DNA of 45,098 nucleotides from a virus, in IMG/VR virus record IMGVR_UViG_3300036785_001381, positions 1-45,098 of that record, one strand, 5' to 3'. The notes beneath the pieces are model-generated. The model had not been told where the DNA came from and did not search any database. It saw only the letters and a list, made by a program, of their open reading frames with translations. Positions 17,787-26,092 of the stretch are shown here, one piece after another. The position numbers and the translations under genes are program-made. Within the stretch, counting starts at the first letter, position 1, and each line of letters opens with the position of its first letter.

Positions 17787-18188
17787 TCAGGATACTGGCG
17801 CCTGGATGCTGTCGCGCAGGAAAATGGCCAGTGGGCGGAATTGTGCTTTCAGTTCTGCAACAGTCCAGGTCGCATCGAAGATCAAACGATGCTGGTTGAA
17901 CTCACCCATCAGATAAACGCCACCCGTTTGTGCAGCAGCAGTGGTATCGACATCATCGACCAAAATTGCGGACGGTTTTTCACTGCCGTCAGTCGCATCT
18001 TTTTTGCTCGGAATAAAGGCGCTAGAAGCCGTCACCATACCGAGCACCGTGCCACGCTTAAGCACACCAGCAACCCCGATAGTTACCGAATCGGTGACGA
18101 GCTGCAGCGGACCTGAAACAAGCTGATCGGGCACGAATAGCGAAGTCGCCATGCCAGGTGCAAATTGATTTTGTCCAAACTGGTCCAT
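17787..18188 (-). CDS. Capsid decoration protein (lambda gpD-like)
   Basis: A 133-residue protein of the head decoration family. It shows the conserved VSGPLQLVTDSVTIGVAG region, with the 'LKRGTVLGMVTAS' strand pair and the acid-rich 'AILVDDVDTTAA' segment, followed by C-terminal helix and strand (LIFDATWTVAELKAQFR). It caps the trimer positions of the expanded capsid. The gene starts within the stop of the scaffold gene (TAATG), so translation is coupled. Confidence 0.9.
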   Translation of the reverse strand: MDQFGQNQFAPGMATSLFVPDQLVSGPLQLVTDSVTIGVAGVLKRGTVLGMVTASSAFIPSKKDATDGSEKPSAILVDDVDTTAAAQTGGVYLMGEFNQHRLIFDATWTVAELKAQFRPLAIFLRDSIQAPVS

Positions 18189-18793
18189 TACTTATTACCT
18201 CGTGCAGAGTCATAGAGGCCGGTCATCTTACTTACCAGCGCATTTTTCCCAGGGGCAGGTTTGCTGTCATCCGGGCCCAGCCGTACCTGTTCCGCTTGCA
18301 TACGCGAATCGAGCGAAACACGCGCGGTTTTCGCCGGTGCCACAGCCCCCATAGTTGCCAGCGTGCCAATGGCTTCCCCCACGCTCATGCGGGTATTGAA
18401 CGCCAGGTGCGCCGCCATATCGGGACGGCCGGCAGCGTGCTTACTCCCAAAGATTGCAGCACAACGTTTACGCTCGGCCCGGCGACCTTTTTTCACATCG
18501 CGGTTTTCGTCGTCCTCTTCGGCATCGGCATCATCGTCTTCTTCCGCACGACGAGACTTCGCCCTTTTGCCCTTTTCTTTGTCTTTGTCGTCGTCCTCTT
18601 CCGCATCAGGATCGCTGTCATCATCGTCTTCCATGTCTTCGCGATCGTCCTCCTCTTCCGCGTCCTCCTCATCATCACGCTCTTCTTCCGCGCGGCGGGA
18701 TTTCGCCTTTTTACCTTTCTCTTTGTCGTCGTCCTCATCTTCAGAGGCTTTTTTCTTAAAACCCATCAGGTGGGCAAACTTTGAGTAAGACAT
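18188..18793 (-). CDS. Capsid scaffolding-type protein with acidic/basic repeats
   Basis: A 201-residue protein between the S49 protease and decoration genes, where lambda has the Nu3 scaffold. Residues 16-100 are extremely charged: an Asp/Glu-rich tract carrying two copies of a KEKGK(K/R)AKSRRAEE block at 24-37 and 72-85, a 48-residue period. The C-terminal 100 residues (RCAAIFGSKHAAGRPDMAAHLAFN, MSVGEAIGTLATMG) match the helical C-terminal region often found at the end of C/Nu3-type proteins. In lambda the scaffold is made from inside the protease gene; here it is a separate gene directly after it. Assignment rests on position and C-terminal pattern. Confidence 0.7.
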   Translation of the reverse strand: MSYSKFAHLMGFKKKASEDEDDDKEKGKKAKSRRAEEERDDEEDAEEEDDREDMEDDDDSDPDAEEDDDKDKEKGKRAKSRRAEEDDDADAEEDDENRDVKKGRRAERKRCAAIFGSKHAAGRPDMAAHLAFNTRMSVGEAIGTLATMGAVAPAKTARVSLDSRMQAEQVRLGPDDSKPAPGKNALVSKMTGLYDSARGNK

Positions 18794-18796
18794 ACG

Positions 18797-19657
18797 TTAA
18801 GCTCCTGCTTCGGTGAATAATTTTCGGAATGCGGCGTCAGGGGTCATGACTGCGTCAGCCAGCCCCAGTTGTACGCCATCAGCCGCCAGGAAACAGGCAG
18901 CCTGGGTATTACGGATAGTTTTCTCAGAGATCCCCCGATTTCGGGCTACTGTGCTGACAAAAAGCCTACCCATCGTATCCACATCATCCTGAATCGCGGC
19001 GCGTGCCTGATCGGACAGTTTGACGTAAGGATTGCTTTCAGCCTTGCGGTCGCCATAAGTGATAATGGTCACCGCCAGGCCGTCTTCTTTAATTCGCTGT
19101 GACCAGTCACAATGAATAACGATGACACCAATAGACCCGACACCGCCGGTGCGCGGAACGTGGATACGGTCAGCAGCGCTGGCAATCGCGTACGCCGCGG
19201 AATAGGCATTCTCTGTCAGGATGGAGTGGATTGGTTTTGAGCCACGGGCATGATAAATCTCGTCTACCAGGTCAAAACATCCAGCAACCTCCCCTCCGGG
19301 TGAGTCAATATCCAGACAGATGCCGCTCACCTCCGGATCATTCATTGCCGTAAGGAATGATTGCCGGATGCCGTCATACCCGGTCATGCCGCTGTAGGGG
19401 CGCAACGCGCCAAGTTTCTGGACTAACGTCCCCTGAACAGGGATAACTGCGATACCTCCAACCACGTCATAGCCCGCATCCTGTTTGCGTGCCTTACGGG
19501 TAAAACTATCGTCTTCTCCCAACCAGTCAGAGGCCAGGGTATTGATCCGGGTTATCCCGAACCGGTCCATCATGGCCGCCATGACCACTTCGGCTTTTTG
19601 CGGGTGCAGCGCCAGCGGCGTGTTAAACAGCCGTTGCGCCAGGTGCGGTAAATTCAC
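18797..19657 (-). CDS. S49-family prohead protease (lambda gpC-like)
   Basis: A 286-residue peptidase of the SppA/ClpP-like S49 family, responsible for cleaving scaffold and portal during capsid maturation. The conserved DIDSPGGEVAGCFDL segment (117-130), the nucleophile block NAYSAAYAIASAADRI (Ser153), and the Lys205 region (GDRKAESNPY) fit the Ser/Lys dyad. It overlaps the portal gene end by four bases and is followed after three bases by the scaffold gene. The length indicates that the protease lacks a fused scaffold domain. Confidence 0.93.
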   Translation of the reverse strand: MNLPHLAQRLFNTPLALHPQKAEVVMAAMMDRFGITRINTLASDWLGEDDSFTRKARKQDAGYDVVGGIAVIPVQGTLVQKLGALRPYSGMTGYDGIRQSFLTAMNDPEVSGICLDIDSPGGEVAGCFDLVDEIYHARGSKPIHSILTENAYSAAYAIASAADRIHVPRTGGVGSIGVIVIHCDWSQRIKEDGLAVTIITYGDRKAESNPYVKLSDQARAAIQDDVDTMGRLFVSTVARNRGISEKTIRNTQAACFLAADGVQLGLADAVMTPDAAFRKLFTEAGA

Positions 19658-21300
19658 TCTGCCTCCGGGTCTTTTATCGTTTCGGGTGCGAAGATTTCAG
19701 CCTGTGCCCAACTCGGCAACGGAAGTCCGCGCTCTTTGAACGCAGCAATTTCACGCTTCCGCTGATCCAGCATTTCTTCCCAGTCTTCGCCTGCGTTTTC
19801 CGCCGCTTCCATTTCCAGTGTTGAAAGGCCAGCATCCATACCGAGAATGGCACCTTTCTTCTCTGCCACCGGGTCCACCCAGCCACGTCCTGGCCCCATC
19901 CAGCGCGCACGACAATAAGCCGCCCTGGCGTCCAGAAAATGCGGAGCACCATCAGGCAGCGGTAAATCTTCCGTGTCGTGGATCTCTTCAATAAAAGCGG
20001 AGAGGATGGGCTGAGCAAACCCAACAGAAAAATCATCACGCCGGCGGGTCAACGTTTTCCATGCTTCCAGCATTGCAGAGCGTGCTGAACTGTAGTTAAC
20101 GTCAGACCAGTCCTGTGTGACCTGCTGGGTAGAAAGCCCGGTAGCAGCGGCGATGTTGCGTAAGGCAGCACTTTCGAAAACTTCAAAGTTACTGTGGGGG
20201 CGGGCGGCAGTCACCGTTTCGATTTTTTCGCCCGGGTACATAATTGGCAATCTCGAGCCATTTTGCAGCGATATTCTCCGATCATTATGGAACTCGACTC
20301 GTCCGTCTTGATAAGCTCCAATACTGGTATCGTCGAAGCTTTCCCCCATTGCCGCTTCAACCATCTGCGGATCATACGGCGAGGTAACATAAGCACCGAA
20401 TACCGCGTTAAGTATTGCGGCCTCTAGCTCCGACTGGTCATACTTAATCAGCATTTTCAAGCGCTGGACGACAGGCGTTAATATCCCATTTCCCCGGTGC
20501 TGGGCACCGCGCTCATGATCATAGTCATGTACTACATGTGGCCTCCCCCAGTCAGTTTCTCTTGGGATACGCCGCCAGGTCATCGTTTTTGCACCGCTCC
20601 ACCAATCACCGATGTGTGCTTCACGAATGTGATAAGCCACTGGCGCACCATCGTCATCAATTTCGACACCACCACGAATATTCGGCATATCGAAGTTTTG
20701 CTGTGGGTTACTCAAACGATCAGGATCAACAATCTGCACCGTAGTGGCGTAGCGCCCTCGACCACGACCAAGCCGATCAGGGCGATACTGGAGAACTGCC
20801 AGCGCATCGCCATCTATCAATTTGTGACGGAAACCCAGCCGCAACATTTGCGAGACTGTTTGCTTTCTCTCTACGTCACAATAACGTCCAGGATCATCCT
20901 GCGCCCACGACCGCCAGTGCGCCTCTATTACCTTGCCGTACTCATCCGCCCAGGTTGCGTCGAATGCCTTGTTTCCGGTCATCAGAGCCAACATGCGATA
21001 GTCAGGTTTAAGGATGGGTCGAAAATTCGCGCCGACGGCATTATCAAGCACCCGTGTAATGCTTCCGCTAGCCCACCCATCATTTCGGGCCAAATCCCGA
21101 ACACGGGAGACAATCCGGTCGCGATAAATATTGATCTCATTGTCAGGCGACCATAACGCCGGTTGCCAATTTGCTAACTGGTCACTGAATGAATCAGCGG
21201 CGTCATACGGAACTCGACTTCCTCCCACCAGCATGGACGCCCTTGACCTTGAAGGCGGCAGCGGTTGCCCGTTTGGGCCTAAAATCTTGATGTCACTCAT
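19654..21300 (-). CDS. Portal protein (lambda gpB-like)
   Basis: A 548-residue portal protein of the lambda family, forming the dodecameric channel for DNA entry and tail attachment. Conserved segments include the N-terminal RVRDLARNDGWASGSITRVLDNAVGANF, the FRHKLIDGDALAVLQYRPD block, IVDPDRLSNPQQ, and the 'YSSARSAMLEAWKTLTRRRDDF' helix. It follows the gpW-type gene directly (TGATG) and overlaps the protease start by four bases, the usual W-B-C order. Confidence 0.95.
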   Translation of the reverse strand: MSDIKILGPNGQPLPPSRSRASMLVGGSRVPYDAADSFSDQLANWQPALWSPDNEINIYRDRIVSRVRDLARNDGWASGSITRVLDNAVGANFRPILKPDYRMLALMTGNKAFDATWADEYGKVIEAHWRSWAQDDPGRYCDVERKQTVSQMLRLGFRHKLIDGDALAVLQYRPDRLGRGRGRYATTVQIVDPDRLSNPQQNFDMPNIRGGVEIDDDGAPVAYHIREAHIGDWWSGAKTMTWRRIPRETDWGRPHVVHDYDHERGAQHRGNGILTPVVQRLKMLIKYDQSELEAAILNAVFGAYVTSPYDPQMVEAAMGESFDDTSIGAYQDGRVEFHNDRRISLQNGSRLPIMYPGEKIETVTAARPHSNFEVFESAALRNIAAATGLSTQQVTQDWSDVNYSSARSAMLEAWKTLTRRRDDFSVGFAQPILSAFIEEIHDTEDLPLPDGAPHFLDARAAYCRARWMGPGRGWVDPVAEKKGAILGMDAGLSTLEMEAAENAGEDWEEMLDQRKREIAAFKERGLPLPSWAQAEIFAPETIKDPEAE

Positions 21301-21563
21301 CAGAATCTAAACCTCATCGGCCTACGTGGGCGGGGAACAATACCTAACTGAGCCTGTAACAACTGGATCAGCGCCATCAAATCAGCCAGGGAGGATTGCT
21401 GGTAGGAAACTGAACGCGTGCCATCACCCTGGGTATACGAAAACGAGACACCACGGGATCCGGCAGCAAGGTCAATATATGCCTGCTGCGCCTTAGCCAA
21501 TGCATCCTGCAATTGCGCAGGCGTCATCGCACCGGCCAGCAGGCTAGTGTTACGGTTAAACAT
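21300..21563 (-). CDS. gpW-type head-tail joining protein
   Basis: An 87-residue protein of the lambda gpW family. The region MTPAQLQDALAKAQQAYIDL, a beta hairpin around SRGVSFSYTQGDG and the helix SLADLMALIQLLQAQLG closely match gpW. In lambda, gpW binds the portal after packaging and lets FII and the tail attach. Ends in a basic tail (RPRRPMRFRF). Overlap with the portal start is one base. Confidence 0.93.
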   Translation of the reverse strand: MFNRNTSLLAGAMTPAQLQDALAKAQQAYIDLAAGSRGVSFSYTQGDGTRSVSYQQSSLADLMALIQLLQAQLGIVPRPRRPMRFRF

Positions 21564-21571
21564 AGGGATCC

Positions 21572-23680
21572 TTAAGAAGGCAAAAGTTGTGACAGGCGTT
21601 TACGCTTTGGCTTTTCTGTCTCTTCGATGATGACCCCAGGTAACCGTAAATCAGGCTTACTCTCTGGTTCATCTGGAGGCGGTAATAAACGATCTGGGTT
21701 GGTAGATATAAGGCTTGCCAATGCGTTCAATTTAAAACCCATATGCAACAACCCGCACAATGCCCCATAACCATAAACGCGGCAGTCCAGCGCTTCATTT
21801 GCCCTACCCGCTGGCAATTCCCAAACGCTATACCGCTGGCCAGCAGCCTCTTTCATCACCAAACGCTCAGCCGTTAATTGTGTGAAATAGCCGATATCAC
21901 GATCGGTTGAATAATGCATATAGCCTGGGCCAGGATTTTCGATATGAAGACGCGCGCGAACCGAGTCCTTAGCTGAGTTAACACCAAGGATTATCGGTCT
22001 GAACTGGGTCTTGCTCCGCGCCGTTGGACGCTTGTTGGGCCAAATCGGTGAGCGTTTACCACCTGTTGCGGACTCCCCCTTGATTGCCCAAACACGACGT
22101 CCCAAGCGCGCTTTGGCAAACTCGTACACTTTTTGGGTATGGTTGCCGCCCGAGTCATGGCATGCGGCCATAATCTTGAAACCTCGGCCATCGGCCCGGC
22201 GCCATATTTGTTGCAAATAGGCATCTAAACGAGCCCAGGGTTCTGCCGTTTCCAAGTCCCCTTCGATAACGTCGTAAGCTACAGACCAACTTTCTTCATC
22301 TTTACCCCATCCAATCACCTCAATTTCAAGGCGATCCGCTTGCGTATCAATACCTGCAGTCAGAACAGCTACCCCATCAGAGACTTCTGCTTCAAAGACC
22401 TCACGACGTGCAAGAAGGACATCAACAGGAAGACGTTTTCCATAGTTAGGCCGGTGAGGTAGGCCCATCTGCGTATTCCACCAAGCCAGTTCTTTATCCG
22501 GGTCACCTTTAGCTCGCAGGTACTTTTCCGCGATGTCAGAAGGCTTGTCTTTTTGCCAAGGGCTGAATAGCTTTGATGCCTGGTACCCTGCATGGATGTT
22601 ATCCACGCCCATGGCGCCACAAATAGGACAAATTGCACGGTGCACAGCGTGGCGATCTGATGCTGACCATTGCCAGACCTGCGCAACAGCAGTTTCATCA
22701 TCGGCATGCCAGGCCTGCTCATAAATATTTAATGGGACATGGCGCTGACCGCAGCACTCAAATGGTTTGGTTTGATGCCACTGAATAGTTCTCAGTGCGC
22801 GAAGGCGATTCCCTTCAGACCAACCAGCACCGCAACTTTCACAATGAATCATTGCCGCTTTCGTATTGTGTTTATCACCTTCGGATGGCCAGTGCACATG
22901 CTTAAAGAAATCGGGGAACTGGCGATGACCACAGTGAGGACAAGCTATCGAGGCTCGACGCTGATCAGAATCCGCATAGCTGGCCGCAATTCGGCTTTCA
23001 TCCTCTACCGTCGGCGAACACGCCCGCACAGACAACCAGTTAAGGCCAAAGGTAGCGGTACGCTCTTCAGCCAGGGTAATTGGATCACCTTCACGGGTAA
23101 TGGGGTACTTATCAACCTCATCGGCCAGCAGGACACGGATCGGGCGCCGTGCAAGGTTATCCGGGCTACCGGCACCAGCAAGAGCCAAAAAGCCCCCCGT
23201 GAACGATTTATACAGCAACGTCTCTTTCGAGTTTTTCTGTTTGTTGCCACCCACTAGCCGTCTTAATGCCGGGGTAACTCTGACCAAAGGGGTAATGCGC
23301 TCTTTGGAAAACTGCTCGGCGGCATCCTCTTTTGGTTGAAGCAATAACATTGGGCACGGATCAAGATGTGCAAAATAACCAAAAAGGTTCTCCAGCAATG
23401 CCGTTTTCATCAACTGGGTACAGCACATCACCGTAATGATGTGAACCCCTGATTCTGTTGCTGCCAGCATTGGGCCGCGGGCAATCTCTACCGTAGCAGT
23501 CTCCCAGTCCCCCGACGTACTGCCTGCCTCTTTCGCCAACTTACGGTATTGATCAGCCCAGTCAGGTACGCTGATCCGTGGTGGTGGAGTCCAGGCCTTG
23601 CGAATGCTTTGGGTTAATCGGTCATGTTTCGTCTGCGTTAAACTCAGGTTCGCCGAGGCCGGAGATGTGTTTATGGACAT
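21572..23680 (-). CDS. Terminase large subunit (lambda gpA-like)
   Basis: A 702-residue packaging ATPase/nuclease of the gpA family, slightly longer than lambda gpA (641). A Walker-A-like segment in the degenerate gpA style (CCTQLMKT, 86-93) is followed by the Walker B (VLLADEVD, Asp187-Glu188). Three CxxC pairs (CPHCGH, CESCGAG, CPICGAM) mark zinc ribbons in the middle. The nuclease domain includes the ITAGIDTQADRLEIEVIGWG-type Asp motif around 'LTAGIDTQADR'. It overlaps the small-subunit gene by 59 bases. The gpA type normally works with cos-ended DNA. Confidence 0.95.
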   Translation of the reverse strand: MSINTSPASANLSLTQTKHDRLTQSIRKAWTPPPRISVPDWADQYRKLAKEAGSTSGDWETATVEIARGPMLAATESGVHIITVMCCTQLMKTALLENLFGYFAHLDPCPMLLLQPKEDAAEQFSKERITPLVRVTPALRRLVGGNKQKNSKETLLYKSFTGGFLALAGAGSPDNLARRPIRVLLADEVDKYPITREGDPITLAEERTATFGLNWLSVRACSPTVEDESRIAASYADSDQRRASIACPHCGHRQFPDFFKHVHWPSEGDKHNTKAAMIHCESCGAGWSEGNRLRALRTIQWHQTKPFECCGQRHVPLNIYEQAWHADDETAVAQVWQWSASDRHAVHRAICPICGAMGVDNIHAGYQASKLFSPWQKDKPSDIAEKYLRAKGDPDKELAWWNTQMGLPHRPNYGKRLPVDVLLARREVFEAEVSDGVAVLTAGIDTQADRLEIEVIGWGKDEESWSVAYDVIEGDLETAEPWARLDAYLQQIWRRADGRGFKIMAACHDSGGNHTQKVYEFAKARLGRRVWAIKGESATGGKRSPIWPNKRPTARSKTQFRPIILGVNSAKDSVRARLHIENPGPGYMHYSTDRDIGYFTQLTAERLVMKEAAGQRYSVWELPAGRANEALDCRVYGYGALCGLLHMGFKLNALASLISTNPDRLLPPPDEPESKPDLRLPGVIIEETEKPKRKRLSQLLPS

Positions 23681-24191
23681 GTTCTATTAACACCTCGGTC
23701 ATTCTGTCGGCGGGAACATCCAGATCAGCCGCCATCAAAGGTGCCACCCTTGAAGGCCAGTTCATCCAGGCGTCTCGCTGTTCCCGAAAAGCGGCAAATA
23801 AGACCGCCTCGGCTACAGACAGCTCTACCAATTGCCCATCCTCTTTTTCGAACTCCAGCTTTGTTAACAAGGCCAGGTAATTCTCTTTTACCCTGCTAGC
23901 TTCTTCCCGCGACATTTCAGCACCGGTCGCCAGCATGATCTGTTTTACAGCGTCTTCCGTGCTGTCATCATCAGCGGTGTTAACCACGATGTTAGTAGTC
24001 TTTTTCTTGGAGGCATTTTTTGCCCGCGGATCTTTACTATCACGTAAGGTGGCTAAGGCTTTATCGCTTGCCTCTACGTCAATAAGTTCGCCGTCGAGAA
24101 CGATGTATTTTCCCGCTTTAATCCACCGGCCAACGGTCTTGCGATCGACACCGGCATGCTTGGCATAGTCAACTTGCGTCATCGTTGTCAT
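23622..24191 (-). CDS. Terminase small subunit (Nu1/DUF1441-type)
   Basis: A 189-residue protein upstream of the large terminase. The N-terminal winged-helix-type block (TQVDYAKHAGVDRKTVGRWI, followed by IDVEASDKALATLRD) is a DNA-recognition motif as in Nu1. The middle is Lys-rich (NASKKKTTN), then helices with MSREEASRVKENYLALLTKLEFEKE. I set the start at 24191; an ATG nine bases downstream is also possible and an in-frame extension to 24335 exists but reads through a repeat array. In lambda this subunit binds cosB to start packaging; here the octamer array immediately in front of the gene is a candidate target. Confidence 0.86.
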   Translation of the reverse strand: MTTMTQVDYAKHAGVDRKTVGRWIKAGKYIVLDGELIDVEASDKALATLRDSKDPRAKNASKKKTTNIVVNTADDDSTEDAVKQIMLATGAEMSREEASRVKENYLALLTKLEFEKEDGQLVELSVAEAVLFAAFREQRDAWMNWPSRVAPLMAADLDVPADRMTEVLIEHVHKHISGLGEPEFNADET

Positions 24192-24333
24192 GGGACATTC
24201 CGCTTCAATGGGACATTGGGACATCGGTGTGGGACATTTTTTTGTGTCCCATGCAAATGTCCCACCAAGAAAAACAGACAAACACCGCGCGGAAGCGGGT
24301 TCACGCAAAGTTCTCACGTGGGACATGGGACAC
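24191..24333. repeat. TGGGACAT octamer array at the front of the terminase genes
   Basis: Six direct copies of TGGGACAT (the last ends in C) start at 24191, 24209, 24217, 24230, 24319 and 24326, and two inverted copies (TGTCCCA) lie at 24245 and 24257. Eight copies in 143 bases of an unlinked octamer cannot be chance. It lies at and just upstream of the small terminase start, where lambda-type phages keep the terminase-binding (cosB) sites. Function is inferred; an operator role is an alternative. Confidence 0.75.
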
Positions 24334-24484
24334 AAAATGAAAAATATTTAGCTGGTGAAACTGCACGGCGCGCAATGCCCGTGCTTTACAAAAGTGCTGG
24401 GAAGGACCCATTTTTTTCTGAGGGCCCGGGAGGGTGATCGCTGGCTCAATTTTTTTTGAACCGCACCAGAATGCTCACCTGATA
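24334..24484. other. Non-coding stretch, candidate cos region
   Basis: About 150 bases without a gene between the small terminase reading frame and the next gene. It holds a GC-rich segment (AGGGCCCGGGAGGG at 24421-24434) between two T runs. A cohesive-end nicking site would be expected here in a gpA-type cos phage, but no element can be proven from sequence alone. Confidence 0.35.
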
Positions 24485-25129
24485 TCACTTGGCTGTTCTC
24501 ATTGCCTCGGCCATCGCCCGGCTCAGCTCTGTAGGCATCAGCGCATTGGCCATCGCCTGTGCCCGGTCGAAGTAGCCAAGTATTGGCTTAACGGGCAACG
24601 CGTCACCGAACTGAATCAGCAGCTTCGGTGCCGACATCTTCATCCGTGGCTGTCGTGTGCCATTGGCTGAACGCTTGCGCCGCTTCTTACCCTTCTTCCC
24701 TTTCTTGGCTTTGCGTCGCTGCCAGACGCCGTTGGTGCCGTCAACATCGCCAATGAACACATCCGACTTTGCCTTCAACTGCGTCATCTTGTTGCGCGTC
24801 AGGTTGCCGTATTTGTTAAGTTTGATGTTCTTGGGGTTCAGCAATGCCTGGCTGTTCAGCTTATGCTGGCCACCGAATTCGAACGGCTCCAGATAGCTGG
24901 CGGCGGTGTCCATCACGAACACCTTGGCCTTCAGATTGCTTTTCCGGGCACCAAACGACCTCACCGAGTTAACAGTAAACGGCGTGGGGTTCTCCAGATG
25001 ACGCTTAAACGCAGTTTTCTCCGCCACCTCTATCTTTCTGGCTACGCTTGTTAGCGCCTGGGCTGTGGCAAACGGGATTTGCTTGCGTACGCTCTGGAGT
25101 TGAGCCGACAGCTCTTTTAAACCTGCCAT
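24485..25129 (-). CDS. Minor head/tail (gpZ-type) protein, putative
   Basis: A 214-residue very basic protein. It has an N-terminal helix (KELSAQLQSVRKQIPFATAQALTSVA), a TPFTVNSVRSFGARKSNLKAKVFV segment, a YLEPFEFGG loop and a Lys/Arg tract (about residues 140-155, KKGKKGKKRRKR). This layout resembles lambda gpZ or HK97-gp10-type tail completion proteins, which also have a basic tract in the middle. It lies between the lysis cassette and terminases, not in the tail cluster, which is unusual. Family assignment is tentative. Confidence 0.55.
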   Translation of the reverse strand: MAGLKELSAQLQSVRKQIPFATAQALTSVARKIEVAEKTAFKRHLENPTPFTVNSVRSFGARKSNLKAKVFVMDTAASYLEPFEFGGQHKLNSQALLNPKNIKLNKYGNLTRNKMTQLKAKSDVFIGDVDGTNGVWQRRKAKKGKKGKKRRKRSANGTRQPRMKMSAPKLLIQFGDALPVKPILGYFDRAQAMANALMPTELSRAMAEAMRTAK

Positions 25130-25148
25130 GCAATCCCCTTAATGCAAA

Positions 25149-25565
25149 CTAATCCGTTAAGCCTTTCACGTTGGCACGCGCTATCGATATCATGAATTTT
25201 ATCATCAACACGGACAGCGCATAGCTTACGGCTGTAAACACCCATCCTGAGTAAGCCAACAGCACAATGATGGCGATGAAAAAAATCCAACTGATGCTGC
25301 GAAGTATTGGGTTTCTCTTTTTCAGAGTTCCCTGGATAGACAGCAACCATTGCTGTTTTCTCTGTTCGTCCTTCTCGCTAGTGATCGCATAACTGACAAT
25401 CAAAGTAATAATGCTAACGAACATACCGAGGGCCATAATCACCCAATAGGCTGCGGCAGCCACCCCAACTAACGATGCACTATCGGTAAGCGATCCGTAA
25501 ATTAGCAATGCCAACAGCCCATATGAGGTGACTGAGGTGCTCACCCTAACCATAAATTTCTTCAC
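25149..25565 (-). CDS. Four-helix membrane protein in the lysis cassette
   Basis: A 138-residue integral membrane protein. Predicted helices are about 10-27, 31-61 (long or kinked), 90-110 and 111-128, with a basic, charged loop between 62 and 89 (SEKDEQRKQQW...TLKKRNP). No lipobox. It overlaps the spanin gene by four bases, so it is translated as part of the lysis set, but no lysis family is recognised. Possible roles are an accessory holin/antiholin, or a superinfection-exclusion protein; neither is shown by the sequence. Confidence 0.65.
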   Translation of the reverse strand: MKKFMVRVSTSVTSYGLLALLIYGSLTDSASLVGVAAAAYWVIMALGMFVSIITLIVSYAITSEKDEQRKQQWLLSIQGTLKKRNPILRSISWIFFIAIIVLLAYSGWVFTAVSYALSVLMIKFMISIARANVKGLTD

Positions 25566-26092
25566 GGAGTTTTCCTTTCTAATTCGAGCTGACGTATCGC
25601 TAGCAGTTGGTTGTTCGCCTTGTCGAGTGCTGCAAGCAGTGGGTCAATCCACAACACCGCCTGGCAATAGGTCAGCGTGCTGGTGGCAGTGGTGCCAGTA
25701 CCGGTTGCGTCAACGTCGCCGGTATCGGCTGACACTGCACGGGCACGTAAACGGTGCGTGTAGTCGAGCAGCCCACCAGCAATAGCAGCGGGAACAACCA
25801 GATCACACGTAGGCTGATTTTTGAGGATTGTCTGGTATTCAATTTCTTTCCCCTGCGTGGCTGCGTCGGTGTTGATACCGTATTGGCTCGCTGCGCTGCT
25901 GATTGCGTTGGCGCGTTGGAGCTGAAACGCCTGGGTGGCAATGGTCGCTGCCTGCAGGTTGTTGTCGCTTTGCAGCTGTTCAACCTTCCCACCAGCCTCT
26001 ACCGCGTTACCGTGGAAATGAAACGCCAGCCATGCCAGCGAAATGAAGATGAGCAGCAACGCAGCACCAATTGCCACTGCTAGTCTGTTCAT
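25562..26092 (-). CDS. Rz: Inner-membrane spanin subunit (Rz-like)
   Basis: A 176-residue i-spanin. A single N-terminal membrane anchor at about 5-24 (AVAIGAALLLIFISLAWLA) is followed by a periplasmic helical region with Gln/Ala repeats (VEQLQSDNNLQAATIATQAFQLQ) and a C-terminal domain with two Cys. Overlapping in another frame is a short lipoprotein, the classic nested arrangement of spanin pairs. It overlaps the endolysin gene by four bases. Together with the o-spanin it fuses the inner and outer membranes at the last lysis step. Confidence 0.88.
   Translation of the reverse strand: MNRLAVAIGAALLLIFISLAWLAFHFHGNAVEAGGKVEQLQSDNNLQAATIATQAFQLQRANAISSAASQYGINTDAATQGKEIEYQTILKNQPTCDLVVPAAIAGGLLDYTHRLRARAVSADTGDVDATGTGTTATSTLTYCQAVLWIDPLLAALDKANNQLLAIRQLELERKTP
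25672..25806 (-). CDS. Rz1: Outer-membrane spanin lipoprotein (Rz1-like, nested)
   Basis: A 44-residue lipoprotein completely nested in the Rz gene, in another frame. A hydrophobic segment (IWLFPLLLLVGC) ends in the lipobox LVGC, followed by a short Pro-rich mature part (STTRTVYVPVQCQPIPATL, then LAPLPPAR), the hallmark of Rz1. No ATG lies close to the signal peptide; a GTG at 25806 is my choice. A longer in-frame reading to 25992 exists but lacks signal features at its start, so the real start may differ. Confidence 0.85.
   Translation of the reverse strand: MIWLFPLLLLVGCSTTRTVYVPVQCQPIPATLTQPVLAPLPPAR

Noticed and set aside
18158-18788. Plus-strand hydrophobic frames opposite the scaffold gene
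   Set aside because: They are reverse complements of the acidic repeats (Phe/Leu/Ser-rich) and have no gene-like start.
24192-24335. Extended N-terminus of the small terminase
   Set aside because: It would translate the octamer array as Cys-Pro-Met repeats, without family resemblance; the ATG at 24191 is better.
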